Made by a program: the position numbers and the translations under genes
DNA from: Prochlorococcus sp. AG-402-P16
GTDB taxonomy: Bacteria > Cyanobacteriota > Cyanobacteriia > PCC-6307 > Cyanobiaceae
Reading direction: 5' to 3'
Length of the DNA: 34,020 nt
Assembly (NCBI GenBank): GCA_003216295.1
Contig: QCJB01000014.1
Location: 1-34,020 of the forward strand
Notes under the pieces: generated by a model
The model's database searches: none
What the model saw: only the letters and a program-made list of their open reading frames with translations
Told to the model about the DNA's origin: nothing
Shown: positions 14,845 to 25,386 of the stretch, piece after piece
How the letters are laid out: every line of letters begins with the position of its first letter
How positions within the stretch are numbered: the stretch's first letter is position 1

Positions 14845-15420
14845 ATGTTCAAAACGCAATCACTTTCAATTTTCAAGAAAGTTTTTTTTATTGGATTTTC
14901 AACTTTTTTGTTTAGTTCAGGGGCTTCTTTTTTAGTTCCCAGATCTTCAGCATCACCTGGTTTTTTTGAATATCAATGGGATCCAGAGCCTGGCTACAGA
15001 AGATTAAAATACTATCAATCATCCTCTGAAAGACTTGAAAGAGCGACTTATTACTTTTTTCTTAGAGGTAAAGAAAGAAAAGAAGATATTATTAAATTGA
15101 CACTTAAAGTTCCTGATTATTTTGAAGCAAAGATAAAAAGCGAAAAATTAAGTTTATGTAAAGTAAAAGTAGGTGGGTACACAGCAAGAACTAGATGCCT
15201 TGAAAAGGTACCTTCTCTAATAGAGGTTAATAATAACCAAACTTCGATTGAAATCTTTCCAGAGCGACCCATCCCATCAAATAAAGACAGTTATGCAGTT
15301 GTAATGAAAATTTTCAATCCTCGAAAAAGGGGTATGTTTCAATTCCAGGCTCTTTCTCAACAGACTGGAGACATTCCTATCTCAACATATTTGGGCACAT
15401 GGAATGTAGACATACAGTGA
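14845..15420 (+). CDS. DUF2808 exported protein
   Basis: The 191-residue protein begins with a basic N-terminus and a signal sequence (VFFIGFSTFLFSSGASFLV) ending near SSASP, so it is exported. The mature part fits the cyanobacterial DUF2808 family: SPGFFEYQWDPEPGYRRLKYY, ERATYYFFLRG, IKLTLKVPDYFEAKI, then LCKVKVGGYTARTRCLEKV with a Cys pair, EIFPERPIPSNKDSYAVVMKIFNP, and the late YLGTWNVDI. The family is found almost only in cyanobacteria and its function is not established. It lies 48 bp upstream of rpmH on the same strand and may share transcription with the rpmH-rnpA group. Confidence 0.9.
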   Translation: MFKTQSLSIFKKVFFIGFSTFLFSSGASFLVPRSSASPGFFEYQWDPEPGYRRLKYYQSSSERLERATYYFFLRGKERKEDIIKLTLKVPDYFEAKIKSEKLSLCKVKVGGYTARTRCLEKVPSLIEVNNNQTSIEIFPERPIPSNKDSYAVVMKIFNPRKRGMFQFQALSQQTGDIPISTYLGTWNVDIQ

Positions 15421-15468
15421 ACTGGTAAATTAACCTTTATATCTATTGCAAACCGAGCATAAATAAAA

Positions 15469-15606
15469 ATGACAAAACGGACATTGGGAGGAACCAGCAG
15501 AAAGAGAAAAAGAGTTTCTGGATTCAGAGTGAGAATGAGATCTCATACTGGAAGAAGAGTCGTAAGAACTAGAAGAAAGCGAGGGAGAGCTCGTTTAACT
15601 GTTTAG
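15469..15606 (+). CDS. rpmH: 50S ribosomal protein L34
   Basis: L34 is a very basic large-subunit protein. ATG at 15469 opens 45 residues: [20 protein letters not shown], then [20 protein letters not shown] and ARLTV. The core ([15 protein letters not shown] and RRKRGR) is the universal L34 pattern. The start TKRTLGG is the cyanobacterial form. It precedes rnpA, as in most bacteria. Between them a weak hairpin (15615-15641, with CTC and GAG arms before a short T-run) might attenuate transcription. Confidence 0.98.
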   Translation: MTKRTLGGTSRKRKRVSGFRVRMRSHTGRRVVRTRRKRGRARLTV

Positions 15607-15645
15607 ACAGTCTCAAAGACTCCTTTTATTAGAGGCTTTTTAACT

Positions 15646-16032
15646 ATGGTCTTGCCAAAAAACATGAGGCTAAAAGGTCATAAATGTTTTGACTTAATAT
15701 ATAAACAAGGTTCAAGGTTCTACGGTTCTTCGATGGTTCTAAGGATTACAAAAGCAAACCCAAAACTCCAAACCAACAGAATCAGCTCAAAAAATGAATG
15801 CTCCATAAAATGTGCAATTTCAATAAGCAATAAAGTAAGTAAAAAATCCGTTACTAGAAATAAGCTTCGACGGTTATTCCACCAACACTTATCTAATCGA
15901 CTATCTAATATCAGACTTGATGATGAAATCTGGGCATTTATTTCTTTGAAACCTAGTTGCATGAACAATCACAATGAAAACTTACTCAAAGAGTGTGACA
16001 AACTACTTTTCAAAGCTGGATTAGCACAATGA
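15646..16032 (+). CDS. rnpA: Ribonuclease P protein component
   Basis: RnpA is the protein cofactor that helps RNase P RNA bind and cleave tRNA precursors at the 5' end. It has 128 residues. It begins MVLPKNMRLKGHKCFDLIYK and contains CAISISNKVSKKSVTRNKLRRLFHQ, which is the conserved basic RNR helix motif. IWAFISLKP corresponds to the later strand. The N-terminus fits RnpA better from 15646 than from the internal ATG at 15664. Its TGA overlaps the ATG of the PH-domain gene by 4 bp, indicating translational coupling. The rpmH-rnpA-PH-yidC order is a conserved bacterial/cyanobacterial neighbourhood. Confidence 0.96.
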   Translation: MVLPKNMRLKGHKCFDLIYKQGSRFYGSSMVLRITKANPKLQTNRISSKNECSIKCAISISNKVSKKSVTRNKLRRLFHQHLSNRLSNIRLDDEIWAFISLKPSCMNNHNENLLKECDKLLFKAGLAQ

Positions 16033-16439
16033 CTACTTTAAACGAAGATATTTTCTATGAAGGTGGTCCAGCAAGCGGGGATTTGGTAATAAATTTGATG
16101 GCGGGGATAACCTTAATAGGTTTACCTTTCACTTTTGGCGCTTTGGTAAGAGCAATTTGGGTCCGTTACAAAATTACAACCCGAAGAATATCAGTCACTG
16201 GTGGTTGGTTTGGAAGAGATAAAACACAAGTTGTTTACAATCAAATATCAGAAATTAGAGCTATTCCGAGGGGTTTAGGATCTTACGGTGATATGGTTTT
16301 AGTCTTAAAAGATGGGGCTCGTCTTGAGATGAGATCAATTCCAAATTTTCGTGAAGCAGAAAATTATATTCTTGAAAAAATACAAAAGTCATCTTCAAAT
16401 AAAATGGAAAAAGATGTTCAAGGTTTTTCAAACCAATGA
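16029..16439 (+). CDS. PH-domain (YdbS/bPH2-like) membrane protein
   Basis: This 136-residue protein has an N-terminal soluble piece (NEDIFYEGGPASGD) and a membrane segment (LVINLMAGITLIGLPFTFGALV). A bacterial PH domain follows: WVRYKITTRRISVTGGWFGRDK, TQVVYNQISEIRAIPRGLGS, and MVLVLKDGARLEMRSIPNF. Proteins of this type sit between rnpA and yidC in many cyanobacteria. The overlap of start and stop codons with rnpA and the short spacing to yidC suggest one unit concerned with membrane or ribosome functions. The biochemical role is not known. Confidence 0.85.
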   Translation: MTTLNEDIFYEGGPASGDLVINLMAGITLIGLPFTFGALVRAIWVRYKITTRRISVTGGWFGRDKTQVVYNQISEIRAIPRGLGSYGDMVLVLKDGARLEMRSIPNFREAENYILEKIQKSSSNKMEKDVQGFSNQ

Positions 16440-16520
16440 GCACTCACTTAAATGTGAGACAAGAGAACATCTTCTAAGGCAAACTGGCTTAACAACCAAA
16501 ATCTTTCAACACTAAAAACC

Positions 16521-17669
16521 GTGATCGGGTACATCTCAGACAATCTACTTATCCCGATCCTAGATTTTTTCTACGGATTAGTTCCAAGTTACGGACTAGC
16601 GATTGTCGCTCTAACCATAGTTATTCGTCTAGCACTTTTCCCTCTTAGCGCAGGCTCAATCAGAAGCGCAAGAAGAATGAAAATAGCCCAACCTGTTATG
16701 CAAAAAAGACAGGCTGAGATAAAAAGTCGCTATGCGAGCAATCCTCAAAAACAGCAAGAAGAACTAGGTAAATTAATGGGTGAATTTGGAAGTCCTTTAG
16801 CGGGATGTCTTCCTCTTTTAGTTCAGATGCCAATTTTGTTTGCATTATTTGCAACTCTTCGTGGGTCACCTTTCGCTGATGTGCCCTATTTGGTAAACCT
16901 TAAAGTTCTCCCATCAGAACAAATAGCTGCCGTTGAGCCCAAGCCATTTAAGACCGCCAAGCATTCAATATTCATAACTGAAAAAAATCACTTTCCTGTA
17001 ATTGCTTCACTCCCAGGCGGAACAAAAATCGGCTCAGGAGAGTCAGTAAAGATTAATTTGCAAACAATGAATGGTGATCCGTATGCTAATGAATTGAAGA
17101 AATATGAAAATGGTTCAAAGTTTTCCCCTTCTTGGAAAGTTACCAAAGGAGAAGAAATAGTTAAAGTTACCTCTGATGGAACAGTTAAAGCACTTACACC
17201 CGGTGATGCAACTGTAGAAGCCAAAATCCCTGGTTTAGCTGCTAAAAGCGGTTTCTTATTTATAAAAGCTTTAGGAAACGTTGGATTTTATGTTGATGGA
17301 GCTATCCATTGGGACATTGCCATTCTAGTAGCAGGTTTTGGATTAACTCTAGTAATTTCTCAAGTCCTCTCTGGCAGAGGAATGCCTGTCAACAAACAGC
17401 AATCCACCGCCAACAAAATAACTCCTGTGATGATCACGGGAATGTTTTTATTCTTCCCTTTGCCAGCAGGGGTTTTGCTCTATATGGTTATTGCTAATAT
17501 TTTTCAAGGGATACAAACATTTATACTTAGCAAAGAATCATTACCTGACAATTTACAAAAAATTCTTGACGAACAACTTAAAAATGAAAATAAACCTGCT
17601 GTCACAGTAAATTCGGAAATAATTTCTGATTCAGATAGGCTTCCATTTGAACCAAAAAGTAATAAATAA
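16521..17669 (+). CDS. yidC: YidC/Oxa1/Alb3 membrane insertase with Ig-like lumenal insertion
   Basis: YidC inserts proteins into plasma and thylakoid membranes, alone or with SecYEG. The start is GTG at 16521 ([12 protein letters not shown]). The first core helix ([20 protein letters not shown]) holds the conserved groove Arg. [21 protein letters not shown] is the conserved amphipathic piece and helix 2. [17 protein letters not shown] and [21 protein letters not shown] form the later helices. At about 116-250, between helices 2 and 3, is a large non-cytoplasmic insertion. Its last part ([30 protein letters not shown]) looks like a bacterial Ig-like Big_2 domain. E. coli has its large domain elsewhere (after the N-terminal helix). 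At 382 residues it is within the cyanobacterial range. Confidence 0.95.
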   Translation: MIGYISDNLLIPILDFFYGLVPSYGLAIVALTIVIRLALFPLSAGSIRSARRMKIAQPVMQKRQAEIKSRYASNPQKQQEELGKLMGEFGSPLAGCLPLLVQMPILFALFATLRGSPFADVPYLVNLKVLPSEQIAAVEPKPFKTAKHSIFITEKNHFPVIASLPGGTKIGSGESVKINLQTMNGDPYANELKKYENGSKFSPSWKVTKGEEIVKVTSDGTVKALTPGDATVEAKIPGLAAKSGFLFIKALGNVGFYVDGAIHWDIAILVAGFGLTLVISQVLSGRGMPVNKQQSTANKITPVMITGMFLFFPLPAGVLLYMVIANIFQGIQTFILSKESLPDNLQKILDEQLKNENKPAVTVNSEIISDSDRLPFEPKSNK

Positions 17670-17736
17670 TTAATTTCTTCTTATGAGCTTAAATTTATTA
17701 TTTAATTTAACTTTATCAGGCATGATCTAATAACTA

Positions 17737-19215
17737 ATGTCTAATTGGGAAGAACAACTTGATCTATTAATTAGAGCTAGAACTCCTATTATTTGGATTA
17801 GGAGTAGAGAAGAGGAAAGAGTTCAAAACCTTTTAGAAAATTCCACCAAAAGGCTTGGTCCAAGAAGACTTGCTACATGGGATTATATTGATGGATTAAG
17901 TAACATTCTCAACTCAAATAATCTTGGTTCTAGACAACCAATGGCAGTTCTAGACTGGTTAAAAAAACTGGAATCAAATTCTCCAACAATACTTCTTCTG
18001 AAAGATTTCCATCATTTCTGTGAAGATCCAGGTATTTTAAGAATGCTAAAAAATTTAAATATTCACCTTAGATCAAAACCCCATACGATAATCATCAGCT
18101 CAGGTTTTTGGAATCCTCCTAATGATTTAGAAGAAGACCTAACTATTCTGGACCTACCTTTACCTAAAGAAAAAGAAATTCAAACACTTTTATCAAACAT
18201 TTCGGATGCAAGTAATTCTGAATTAAAGGATGATGATCTAAAGGAACTTACTAATGCATGCAGTGGTCTAAGTGAATCCCGAATTCGCAAAGTTGCAGCT
18301 AGAGCTCTTGCTCAAAGAGGTCAAATTGGCAAGCAAGATCTAATAGAAGTACTAGAAGAAAAACGTCAATCTATTGCTCGAAGTGAAGTTTTGGAATACT
18401 ACAAAACAAAAAAATCCCCTAAAGATGTTGGCGGTTTAGATGTATTAAAAGATTGGTTAAAGCAAAGGAAACAAGCTTTTTCACAAGAAGCAAAAGATTT
18501 TGGATTACCATTACCAAAAGGTGTTTTACTAGTTGGCCCACAAGGCACAGGAAAATCACTCGTAGCCAAAGCAATAGCTAATAGTTGGTCTATGCCTTTA
18601 TTAAGGCTAGATGTAGGAAGGCTATTCGCAGGTCTTGTTGGCGCAAGCGAAGCTCGCACTAGAGAAACTATTCAACGTGCAGAAGCCATGGCACCTTGCA
18701 TTTTATGGATAGATGAAATTGATAAGGCCTTTGGAGGTGATGGAAGAAGTGATGGCGGAACAAGTCAAAGAGTTCTCGCGAATATTCTCACTTGGATGTC
18801 AGAAAAAAGCTCCTCTGTTTTTCTAGTTGCGACTGCGAATGGAATAGATAAGTTGCCTGCTGAACTTCTTAGGAAAGGAAGATTTGATGAGATTTTCATG
18901 CTGGAATTACCTTCTCAAAACGAGAGAAATAGTATCCTTAAGCTTCACCTTCAAAAGAGAAGACCTGATTTAAATATTTCACTTAAAGCAGCTGTTGATA
19001 GAACTGAAGGGTTCTCAGGCGCAGAATTAGAACAATCAGTTATTGAAGCAATGTATTTTGCTTTTGCAGAGAAAAGAGAACTCATGGAAAGCGATCTAAT
19101 TTTAGCCATCAATCAACTAGTACCTTTATCTAAAACAGCTAGAGAGCAACTAGAGTCTCTAAAAAATTGGGCCTCCAGTGGAAGAGCAAGAGCAGCCTCA
19201 CCAAAACTTTTTTGA
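17737..19215 (+). CDS. AAA ATPase, Ycf46-type
   Basis: This 492-residue protein has an N-terminal alpha/beta domain (1-230). That domain starts WEEQLDLLIRARTPIIWIRS and includes TILLLKDFHHFC, a degenerate nucleotide-binding fold. The C-terminal AAA domain (about 230-490) has Walker A GPQGTGKS at about residue 267, Walker B CILWIDEIDKAFGG near 321, sensor 1 VFLVATAN, an Arg finger in LLRKGRFDEIF, and sensor 2 near EGFSGAELEQSV. The layout matches the cyanobacterial/plastid Ycf46 family, implicated by others in inorganic-carbon responses; the mechanism is unclear. It lies 67 bp after yidC on the same strand. Confidence 0.92.
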   Translation: MSNWEEQLDLLIRARTPIIWIRSREEERVQNLLENSTKRLGPRRLATWDYIDGLSNILNSNNLGSRQPMAVLDWLKKLESNSPTILLLKDFHHFCEDPGILRMLKNLNIHLRSKPHTIIISSGFWNPPNDLEEDLTILDLPLPKEKEIQTLLSNISDASNSELKDDDLKELTNACSGLSESRIRKVAARALAQRGQIGKQDLIEVLEEKRQSIARSEVLEYYKTKKSPKDVGGLDVLKDWLKQRKQAFSQEAKDFGLPLPKGVLLVGPQGTGKSLVAKAIANSWSMPLLRLDVGRLFAGLVGASEARTRETIQRAEAMAPCILWIDEIDKAFGGDGRSDGGTSQRVLANILTWMSEKSSSVFLVATANGIDKLPAELLRKGRFDEIFMLELPSQNERNSILKLHLQKRRPDLNISLKAAVDRTEGFSGAELEQSVIEAMYFAFAEKRELMESDLILAINQLVPLSKTAREQLESLKNWASSGRARAASPKLF

Positions 19216-19326
19216 TTTTTTGTCCTAGTGATTCAAAAAATCTTTCTTAACTAAAAGAATTTTACAATTACAATTATTTTGAGGAACAATTAGGGATTAG
19301 GCTCTAGATACTCCCCAAAATTAATA

Positions 19327-20607
19327 GTGATAGATCTGCGACTTTTAAGAATCAATCCTTCTTTAATTGAGGAAGGGCTAAAGTTAAGAGGAATTAATTT
19401 AGATTTAGGTCCGTTACAGAAGCACTGTGAAGATCTCAAAGAGCTTGAAGAGAAAAGAAATATCCTCCAGGCTCAAGGGAATTCAATCGGCAAAGAAGTT
19501 GGACAAAAAATAAAAAAAGGTTTGTCTCCAAATTCTAAAGATATTTCAGACCTGAGGATTAAAGGAAATCAAATAAAAAAACAAGTTGGAATTGTTGAAG
19601 AAGAAGAAAAATTAATCACAAAAAAACTCAATGATCAAATACTTTGTTTACCCAACCTTCCTGGCAAAGACTCTCTTAAAGGAAAAGATGAAAAAGATAA
19701 TAAGGAGATAAGAAGATGGGGAGACCCTTTCTCGGGGCAAAACCTTAAAGAACATTGGGAAATTGCAAATAAATTAAGCCTCTGGGATAGTGAGAGATCT
19801 GCCTTAATAGCAAAAAGTCGCTTCGTAACTCTTTTCAATCAAGCTGCAAAACTTGAAAGATCGCTTATAAATTTCATGCTTGATTTACATGTTAAAAAAG
19901 GATATTTAGAAGTTCTTCCTCCAGCACTTGTAAATACAGCCAGTCTTACTGGCTCAGGACAGCTTCCAAAATTTGCAGAAGAGAGTTTTAGATGTGCTGA
20001 TGATGATTTGTGGCTAACTCCTACTGCAGAAGTTCCTTTAACTTCTCTGCATAGAGGTGAAATTATTCCTAAAGAATTACTACCATTGAGATATGTAGCT
20101 TATAGCCCTTGTTTTAGAAGAGAAGCTGGAAGTTACGGTAGGGATACAAGAGGTCTTATTCGACTTCATCAATTTAATAAAGTTGAACTTTATTGTTTTT
20201 CAACTCCGGATAAATCCGAAGAAGCTTTAGATCAAATTACAGCTGATGCTGAATCTGTATTGCAAGAGCTTGAACTTCCTTATCGAGTAGTTGAGCTTTG
20301 CACTGGAGATCTAGGTTTCTCTGCAATGAAAACTTATGACCTAGAGGTCTGGCTTCCTGGATCAAAAACATATAGAGAAATATCTAGTTGTAGCAATTGT
20401 GGAGATTTTCAAGCTAGACGTTCTTCAATACGAACAAAAGATAACAATAAAAAAAATATACTTTTGCATACATTGAATGGTAGCGGATTGGCCATAGGTC
20501 GTACTATGGCTGCGATTTTAGAAAATGGACAACAATCTGACGGAAGTATCAATTTACCAAGAGCTTTAATACCTTACTTCGGTTCGAGCAAATTAAAGCC
20601 AGAATAG
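19327..20607 (+). CDS. serS: Seryl-tRNA synthetase
   Basis: SerRS is a class II aminoacyl-tRNA synthetase that charges tRNA-Ser, and tRNA-Sec where present. It has 426 residues. The start is GTG at 19327, giving [20 protein letters not shown], the usual N-terminus. Residues 30-110 form the long antiparallel coiled coil ([16 protein letters not shown] and following) that reads the tRNA long arm. The catalytic domain shows motif 1 ([12 protein letters not shown]), [10 protein letters not shown], motif 2 at about 261 ([21 protein letters not shown]), [15 protein letters not shown], and motif 3 ([16 protein letters not shown]). No residue appears to be missing. rseP follows 19 bp later on the same strand. 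Confidence 0.98.
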   Translation: MIDLRLLRINPSLIEEGLKLRGINLDLGPLQKHCEDLKELEEKRNILQAQGNSIGKEVGQKIKKGLSPNSKDISDLRIKGNQIKKQVGIVEEEEKLITKKLNDQILCLPNLPGKDSLKGKDEKDNKEIRRWGDPFSGQNLKEHWEIANKLSLWDSERSALIAKSRFVTLFNQAAKLERSLINFMLDLHVKKGYLEVLPPALVNTASLTGSGQLPKFAEESFRCADDDLWLTPTAEVPLTSLHRGEIIPKELLPLRYVAYSPCFRREAGSYGRDTRGLIRLHQFNKVELYCFSTPDKSEEALDQITADAESVLQELELPYRVVELCTGDLGFSAMKTYDLEVWLPGSKTYREISSCSNCGDFQARRSSIRTKDNNKKNILLHTLNGSGLAIGRTMAAILENGQQSDGSINLPRALIPYFGSSKLKPE

Positions 20608-20626
20608 TCTAATCAAAATCTAATTA

Positions 20627-21709
20627 ATGAACGTTCTTTTATCTATAGCTGTACTTGGCCTTCTAATTTTTTTTCATGAAGCAGGTCATTTTTTAGCAGC
20701 AATAACCCAAAAAATTAAAGTTAGTGGCTTTTCAATTGGTTTTGGACCAGCTCTTTTTAAAAAAGAAATAAAAGGGATTACATATTCAATACGATGTCTT
20801 CCTTTGGGTGGATTTGTTTCCTTCCCAGATGAAGAAGCAGATAAGTTGGTTTCACCCAATGACCCTGATCTTCTAAAAAATAGACCAATTTATCAAAGAG
20901 CAATAGTAATTTCAGCAGGCGTAATAGCAAATTTATTACTTGCATGGATAGTACTTATAGGTCAAGCCAGCTTCATAGGAATTCCTAATCAACCTGATCC
21001 AGGTGTAATAATCATGGGGATTCAGGCAGATGAACCTGCCTCGAAATCAGGATTAGTTGCTGGAGATAAGATAATTAGTGTAAATGGTGAATTATTAGGC
21101 AGCGGAAAACAAGGAATATTGAATTTAGTCAATGTTATTCAAAATTCTTCAGGGAAAGAATTACTTTTCGAAAAGGTTAATGAAGATAAAAGCGAAATAA
21201 TATCTATAACTCCGGCGGATAATGAAGGTAATGGAAGGATAGGGGCACAATTACAACCAAATCTCCCAAATAAAGTATCTAAAGCGAAGGATATAGGAGA
21301 AATAATTAATAGCTCAAATTCCCAATTTTATGAATTATTAAGCAGGACTGTCGTTGGCTATAAGAGTTTGATTACTAATTTTTCTTCAACTGCCCAGCAA
21401 TTGAGTGGCCCAGTAAAAATTGTTGAGATTGGAGCTCAACTTTCAGAACAAGGTGGCTCAGGTCTAGTCCTTTTCTCTGCATTAGTTTCAATTAATCTTG
21501 CAGTACTAAACTCTTTACCTTTACCGCTTCTTGATGGAGGACAACTAGTTCTCTTGATTTTAGAAACTATTCGTGGAAAACCTGTACCTGAAAAACTTCA
21601 ATTAGCTTTTATGCAATCTGGATTTGTATTACTTGTAGGACTTAGTGTCGTTCTAATAATTAGAGATACAACCCAACTATCAGTCGTTCAGCAACTGGTT
21701 AATAGATGA
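20627..21709 (+). CDS. rseP: Site-2 zinc metalloprotease RseP
   Basis: RseP cleaves transmembrane segments inside the membrane and releases regulators such as anti-sigma factors. It has 360 residues. Helix 1 contains the zinc site HEAGH (residues 17-21: His17, Glu18, His21). A conserved SGFSIGFGPALF and LPLGGFVSF follow. One PDZ domain lies at about 120-190 (GIQADEPASKSGLVAGDKII, SVNGELL). The second metal-site segment is LNSLPLPLLDGGQLVLLILE at about 294-313, with the third zinc ligand Asp. A final helix ends the protein. Cyanobacterial members have a single PDZ, as here. It is 19 bp behind serS. Confidence 0.95.
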   Translation: MNVLLSIAVLGLLIFFHEAGHFLAAITQKIKVSGFSIGFGPALFKKEIKGITYSIRCLPLGGFVSFPDEEADKLVSPNDPDLLKNRPIYQRAIVISAGVIANLLLAWIVLIGQASFIGIPNQPDPGVIIMGIQADEPASKSGLVAGDKIISVNGELLGSGKQGILNLVNVIQNSSGKELLFEKVNEDKSEIISITPADNEGNGRIGAQLQPNLPNKVSKAKDIGEIINSSNSQFYELLSRTVVGYKSLITNFSSTAQQLSGPVKIVEIGAQLSEQGGSGLVLFSALVSINLAVLNSLPLPLLDGGQLVLLILETIRGKPVPEKLQLAFMQSGFVLLVGLSVVLIIRDTTQLSVVQQLVNR

Positions 21710-21841
21710 TTAATTTAATTTGAATTTTAACTTTGGTTAATTCAAACTAAAACCCTTTAAGAAAAAATCTAGAAAGTAATTTATAAAAACATTCGGGCCA
21801 GGAGTTAAAATGATTTCTATATAAATTGATCAAGCCCCTGA

Positions 21842-22144
21842 ATGGCCAAAAAGTCAATGATAGCGCGTGATGTAAAGCGCAAGAAACTTGTAGAAAGATA
21901 CGCAGCTAAGCGTAAAAATCTTATTGATGCTTTCAAATCTGCTAAAGATCCTATGGAACGATTGGAAATTCATAGGAAAATTCAAGCTTTACCCAGAAAT
22001 TGCGCGCCAAATAGAATTAGAAATCGTTGTTGGGCAACAGGCAAACCAAGAGGAGTTTATAGAGATTTTGGTCTTTGCAGAAATCAACTTAGAGCAAGAG
22101 CGCACAATGGAGAATTACCAGGAGTAGTAAAATCAAGCTGGTAG
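21842..22144 (+). CDS. rpsN: 30S ribosomal protein S14 (zinc-free long form)
   Basis: S14 binds the 3' major domain of 16S rRNA. This is the 100-residue form without the CxxC zinc motif: [20 protein letters not shown], then [40 protein letters not shown], and the C-terminal LPGVVKSSW. The start ATG at 21842 is the family start. It is transcribed rightward with 132 bp upstream, so it may have its own promoter, and a terminator-like hairpin follows. Confidence 0.98.
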   Translation: MAKKSMIARDVKRKKLVERYAAKRKNLIDAFKSAKDPMERLEIHRKIQALPRNCAPNRIRNRCWATGKPRGVYRDFGLCRNQLRARAHNGELPGVVKSSW

Positions 22145-22165
22145 AAAATTAATACAATTTAATTA

Positions 22166-22207
22166 CAAAAAAAAGAGGGATAAATTATCTTTACCCCTTT
22201 TTTTTTG
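22166..22207 (+). terminator. Intrinsic terminator after rpsN
   Basis: The A-rich arm AAAAAGAGGGATAAA pairs, with two bulges, with TTTACCCCTTTTT, and a T-run follows. It begins about 22 bp after the rpsN stop and precedes the pnp leader. The imperfect stem lowers certainty. Confidence 0.7.
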
Positions 22208-22326
22208 TTTTTTATTTTCCTCAATAATGGTAAATATTTCCTCTAACAAACAAATCCATCCAAATTTTCACTCAATTAGTCCCATCAAGTGTAAGAATGT
22301 ATAAAGACAAAAAGCTATAAAGTCAC

Positions 22327-24492
22327 GTGCAAGGTCAGACAAAATCCGTTTCCTTTGATGGTCGGGAGATAAAGCTCACTACAGGGAGATTCGCTCCACA
22401 GGCTGGTGGTTCAGTAATGATTGAATGTGGGGACACCTCAGTTCTCGTTACAGCTACAAAATCAACAGGTCGTGAGGGTGTTGATTTCCTACCTTTAATG
22501 TGTGACTACGAAGAAAGGTTATATGCAGCTGGAAGGATTCCAGGTAGTTTCATGCGTCGAGAAGGTCGCCCCCCTGAAAGAGCGACTTTAATTTCAAGAC
22601 TAATAGATCGCCCCATGAGACCTCTTTTCCCAGGATGGATGAGAGATGACATACAAATAGTTGCTACATGCCTTTCCTTGGACGAAAGGGTTCCAGCAGA
22701 TGTTTTAGCAGTTACTGGAGCTTCAATGGCAACATTGCTTGCAGGCATTCCTTTTCAAGGTCCTATGGCTGCTGTTCGCGTTGGACTTTTAGGAGATGAC
22801 TTTGTTCTTAATCCAAGTTTTAGAGAAATTGAAAGAGGTGATCTAGATCTTGTTGTTGCAGGTACACCTGATGGGGTTGTAATGGTTGAAGCTGGTGCAA
22901 ACCAACTTTCAGAACAAGACGTAATTGAAGCTATTGATTTTGGATACGAAGCTATTACGGAATTAATTAATGCTCAAAAAGAAGTTTTAAAAGATTCAGG
23001 AATTAAACATGAGATCCCTGAATCTCCTAAAATTGACGAAACAGTCTCAAATTATTTAGATAAAAACTGTACAAAAGCAATTAGCGAAGTTCTAAAAAAC
23101 TTCGAACAAACAAAAGAAGAAAGAGATAATAAAATCGAAGAAATTAAAACAAATATTTCATCTAAAATAGATGGATTAAAAGATGATAATTCTGTAAAAA
23201 AATCTTTAGCTTTAAATAACAAGTTATTAGAAACTAGCTATAAAGCATTAACTAAAAAATTAATGAGAGATCAAATCATTAAAGAAGGTAAAAGAGTTGA
23301 CGGCAGAGAATTAAATGAAGTCAGAGAAATTGATGCTGCCGCTGCCATTTTGCCAAATAGAGTTCATGGATCTGCTTTATTTCAAAGAGGCTTAACCCAA
23401 GTTCTTTCTACTGCAACCTTAGGGACTCCAAGCGATGCTCAAGAGATGGACGATTTAAATCCAAACACAGATAAGACTTATATACATCATTACAACTTTC
23501 CACCTTACTCAGTTGGAGAAACTCGCCCAATGAGAACTCCTGGAAGAAGAGAAGTCGGTCATGGAGCTTTAGCTGAAAGAGCTTTAATTCCTGTCCTTCC
23601 TGAAAAAGACACTTTTCCCTACGTTCTAAGAGTTGTTAGTGAAGTTTTGAGTTCAAATGGTTCTACTTCAATGGCTTCAGTATGCGGAAGTACCCTCGCA
23701 TTAATGGATGCTGGAGTTCCTTTAAAAGCTCCTGTAGGAGGAGCAGCTATGGGTTTAATCAAAGAAGGGAAAGAAGTGAAGATATTGACTGATATTCAAG
23801 GCATTGAAGATTTTCTGGGTGATATGGATTTCAAAGTTGCAGGTACAGAAAAAGGGATCACCGCATTGCAAATGGATATGAAGATAACTGGACTTCCAAT
23901 TGAAACAATTGGAGAAGCAATAAATCAAGCGCTTCCTGCTAGAACCCACATCTTAGGGAAAATGCTTGAAGCAATTGACACTCCAAAAGAAAATTTATCT
24001 CCTCATGCACCCAGACTTTTAAGTTTTAGAATTGATCCTGAACTTATTGGAACCGTGATAGGACCTGGTGGAAGGACCATAAAAGGAATTACAGAAAGGA
24101 CCAATACAAAAATAGACATTGAAGATGGAGGAATAGTAACAATTGCATCCCATGATGGAGCTGCTGCTGAAGAGGCTCAAAGAATTATTGAGGGACTAAC
24201 AAGAAAAGTTCATGAAGGAGAAATTTTTTCAGGCTCAATTACGAGAATCATTCCAATTGGTGCATTTGTAGAAATACTTCCAGGCAAAGAAGGAATGATA
24301 CATATTTCTCAATTATCTGAAGCAAGAGTCGAAAAAGTTGAAGATGTTGTAAAAGTTGGCGACCAAGTGACAGTTAGAGTAAGAGAAATAGATAACAGAG
24401 GAAGAATAAATTTAACTTTAAGAGGAGTGCCTCAAAATGGAGGAATGAATTATCCGGAGCCCACTCCTACACCTGTCGCTCCTCTTACTTAA
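22327..24492 (+). CDS. pnp: Polyribonucleotide nucleotidyltransferase (PNPase)
   Basis: PNPase degrades RNA 3' to 5' by phosphorolysis and can also add tails; in cyanobacteria it is a main polyadenylating enzyme. It has 721 residues. The start is GTG at 22327 ([20 protein letters not shown]). The first RNase PH domain spans about 1-220. The helical middle domain (240-310) is Lys/Glu-rich. The second RNase PH domain (about 320-545) holds [20 protein letters not shown] and the catalytic-site [30 protein letters not shown] and [21 protein letters not shown] domain follows at about 560 ([16 protein letters not shown]), then an S1 domain at about 631-695 ([19 protein letters not shown]). It converges with cysQ, and the two stops overlap by 4 bp. 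Confidence 0.98.
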   Translation: MQGQTKSVSFDGREIKLTTGRFAPQAGGSVMIECGDTSVLVTATKSTGREGVDFLPLMCDYEERLYAAGRIPGSFMRREGRPPERATLISRLIDRPMRPLFPGWMRDDIQIVATCLSLDERVPADVLAVTGASMATLLAGIPFQGPMAAVRVGLLGDDFVLNPSFREIERGDLDLVVAGTPDGVVMVEAGANQLSEQDVIEAIDFGYEAITELINAQKEVLKDSGIKHEIPESPKIDETVSNYLDKNCTKAISEVLKNFEQTKEERDNKIEEIKTNISSKIDGLKDDNSVKKSLALNNKLLETSYKALTKKLMRDQIIKEGKRVDGRELNEVREIDAAAAILPNRVHGSALFQRGLTQVLSTATLGTPSDAQEMDDLNPNTDKTYIHHYNFPPYSVGETRPMRTPGRREVGHGALAERALIPVLPEKDTFPYVLRVVSEVLSSNGSTSMASVCGSTLALMDAGVPLKAPVGGAAMGLIKEGKEVKILTDIQGIEDFLGDMDFKVAGTEKGITALQMDMKITGLPIETIGEAINQALPARTHILGKMLEAIDTPKENLSPHAPRLLSFRIDPELIGTVIGPGGRTIKGITERTNTKIDIEDGGIVTIASHDGAAAEEAQRIIEGLTRKVHEGEIFSGSITRIIPIGAFVEILPGKEGMIHISQLSEARVEKVEDVVKVGDQVTVRVREIDNRGRINLTLRGVPQNGGMNYPEPTPTPVAPLT

Positions 24493-25385
24493 TTACTACC
24501 AAAAAAGTTTTTAACTTTGTGGCATATCTTTTCATGAGATTTACCATGACTTGCGATTAAACAACCTGACTGTTCATAATTAGAATTTTGATAACTCAAA
24601 TCAGTTCCATCTGCATGAGTAAAAGCTCCACCAGCGGCTTGAATAATTGCATGTGGAGCGGCCATATCCCAATCCTTTGGTGATGTTTTTCCAGATAAAG
24701 AAATATAAATATCTGACTCTCCCCTTAAAATTGATGCAACTTTGCACCCAACGCTTCCTATTTTTTTTGTTTTCGCAAAGTTCAATTTTTGAATAAGGTT
24801 TTGAAGTTTTGATTCTTGATGATTTTTGCTTGAGACAAGAATTAAATCAGAGATTTCTTCCCTTTTACTAAAAGAAATTGCTTTTTTAATACCATTACGA
24901 TTCTCGCACCAAGCTTCAATACCAACAATTCCGAACCAAAGCTCATTTCTTTCAGGGATCAAAACCATCCCGATTTTAGGAAATTTTTTATACATTAAAG
25001 CAAGATGAACAGCATAGTTTTCTGAACCCTGCAGAAAATCTTTTGTCCCATCAAGTGGATCTAGAATCCAGCACCAATCTTTTTGAAAGCTTCCTTCTTG
25101 AAAAGTTTTTTCTTTAGAAGTTTCTTCACTTAAAAAATCCCATATATTACTAATGAATTTAGACTTTAACCGCGATAAAATTAATTCATTAACCGCCAAA
25201 TCAGCCGCTGAAACAGGGCCATCTCCTCCTTCTTCAACACTTAAATATTTTGGGAAACCATGAGGAGGCGTCTCTCCACGAGCATACGCCATTAAAACAT
25301 CAGCAGCATCCCAGCTAAGATTTCTAAGTTCGTCCAACAATGTCGTTAATTCGACACCCTCCGGTAAAAAAAGATCAACTGACAT
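24489..25385 (-). CDS. cysQ: 3'(2'),5'-bisphosphate nucleotidase / inositol monophosphatase family (CysQ)
   Basis: This is a Mg-dependent phosphatase of the IMPase superfamily, 298 residues. The metal-binding motifs are present: [18 protein letters not shown], and [15 protein letters not shown] (DPxDGT core). The C-terminal signature [19 protein letters not shown] also fits. The order and the LDGTKDF variant are closest to CysQ, which removes the 3'-phosphate from PAP during sulfate assimilation; a role on inositol phosphates is possible too. It begins 1 bp from the divergent rsmI start, so both promoters must overlap the other gene. Its 3' end overlaps pnp by 4 bp. Confidence 0.9.
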   Translation of the reverse strand: MSVDLFLPEGVELTTLLDELRNLSWDAADVLMAYARGETPPHGFPKYLSVEEGGDGPVSAADLAVNELILSRLKSKFISNIWDFLSEETSKEKTFQEGSFQKDWCWILDPLDGTKDFLQGSENYAVHLALMYKKFPKIGMVLIPERNELWFGIVGIEAWCENRNGIKKAISFSKREEISDLILVSSKNHQESKLQNLIQKLNFAKTKKIGSVGCKVASILRGESDIYISLSGKTSPKDWDMAAPHAIIQAAGGAFTHADGTDLSYQNSNYEQSGCLIASHGKSHEKICHKVKNFFGSN

Positions 25386-25386
25386 A

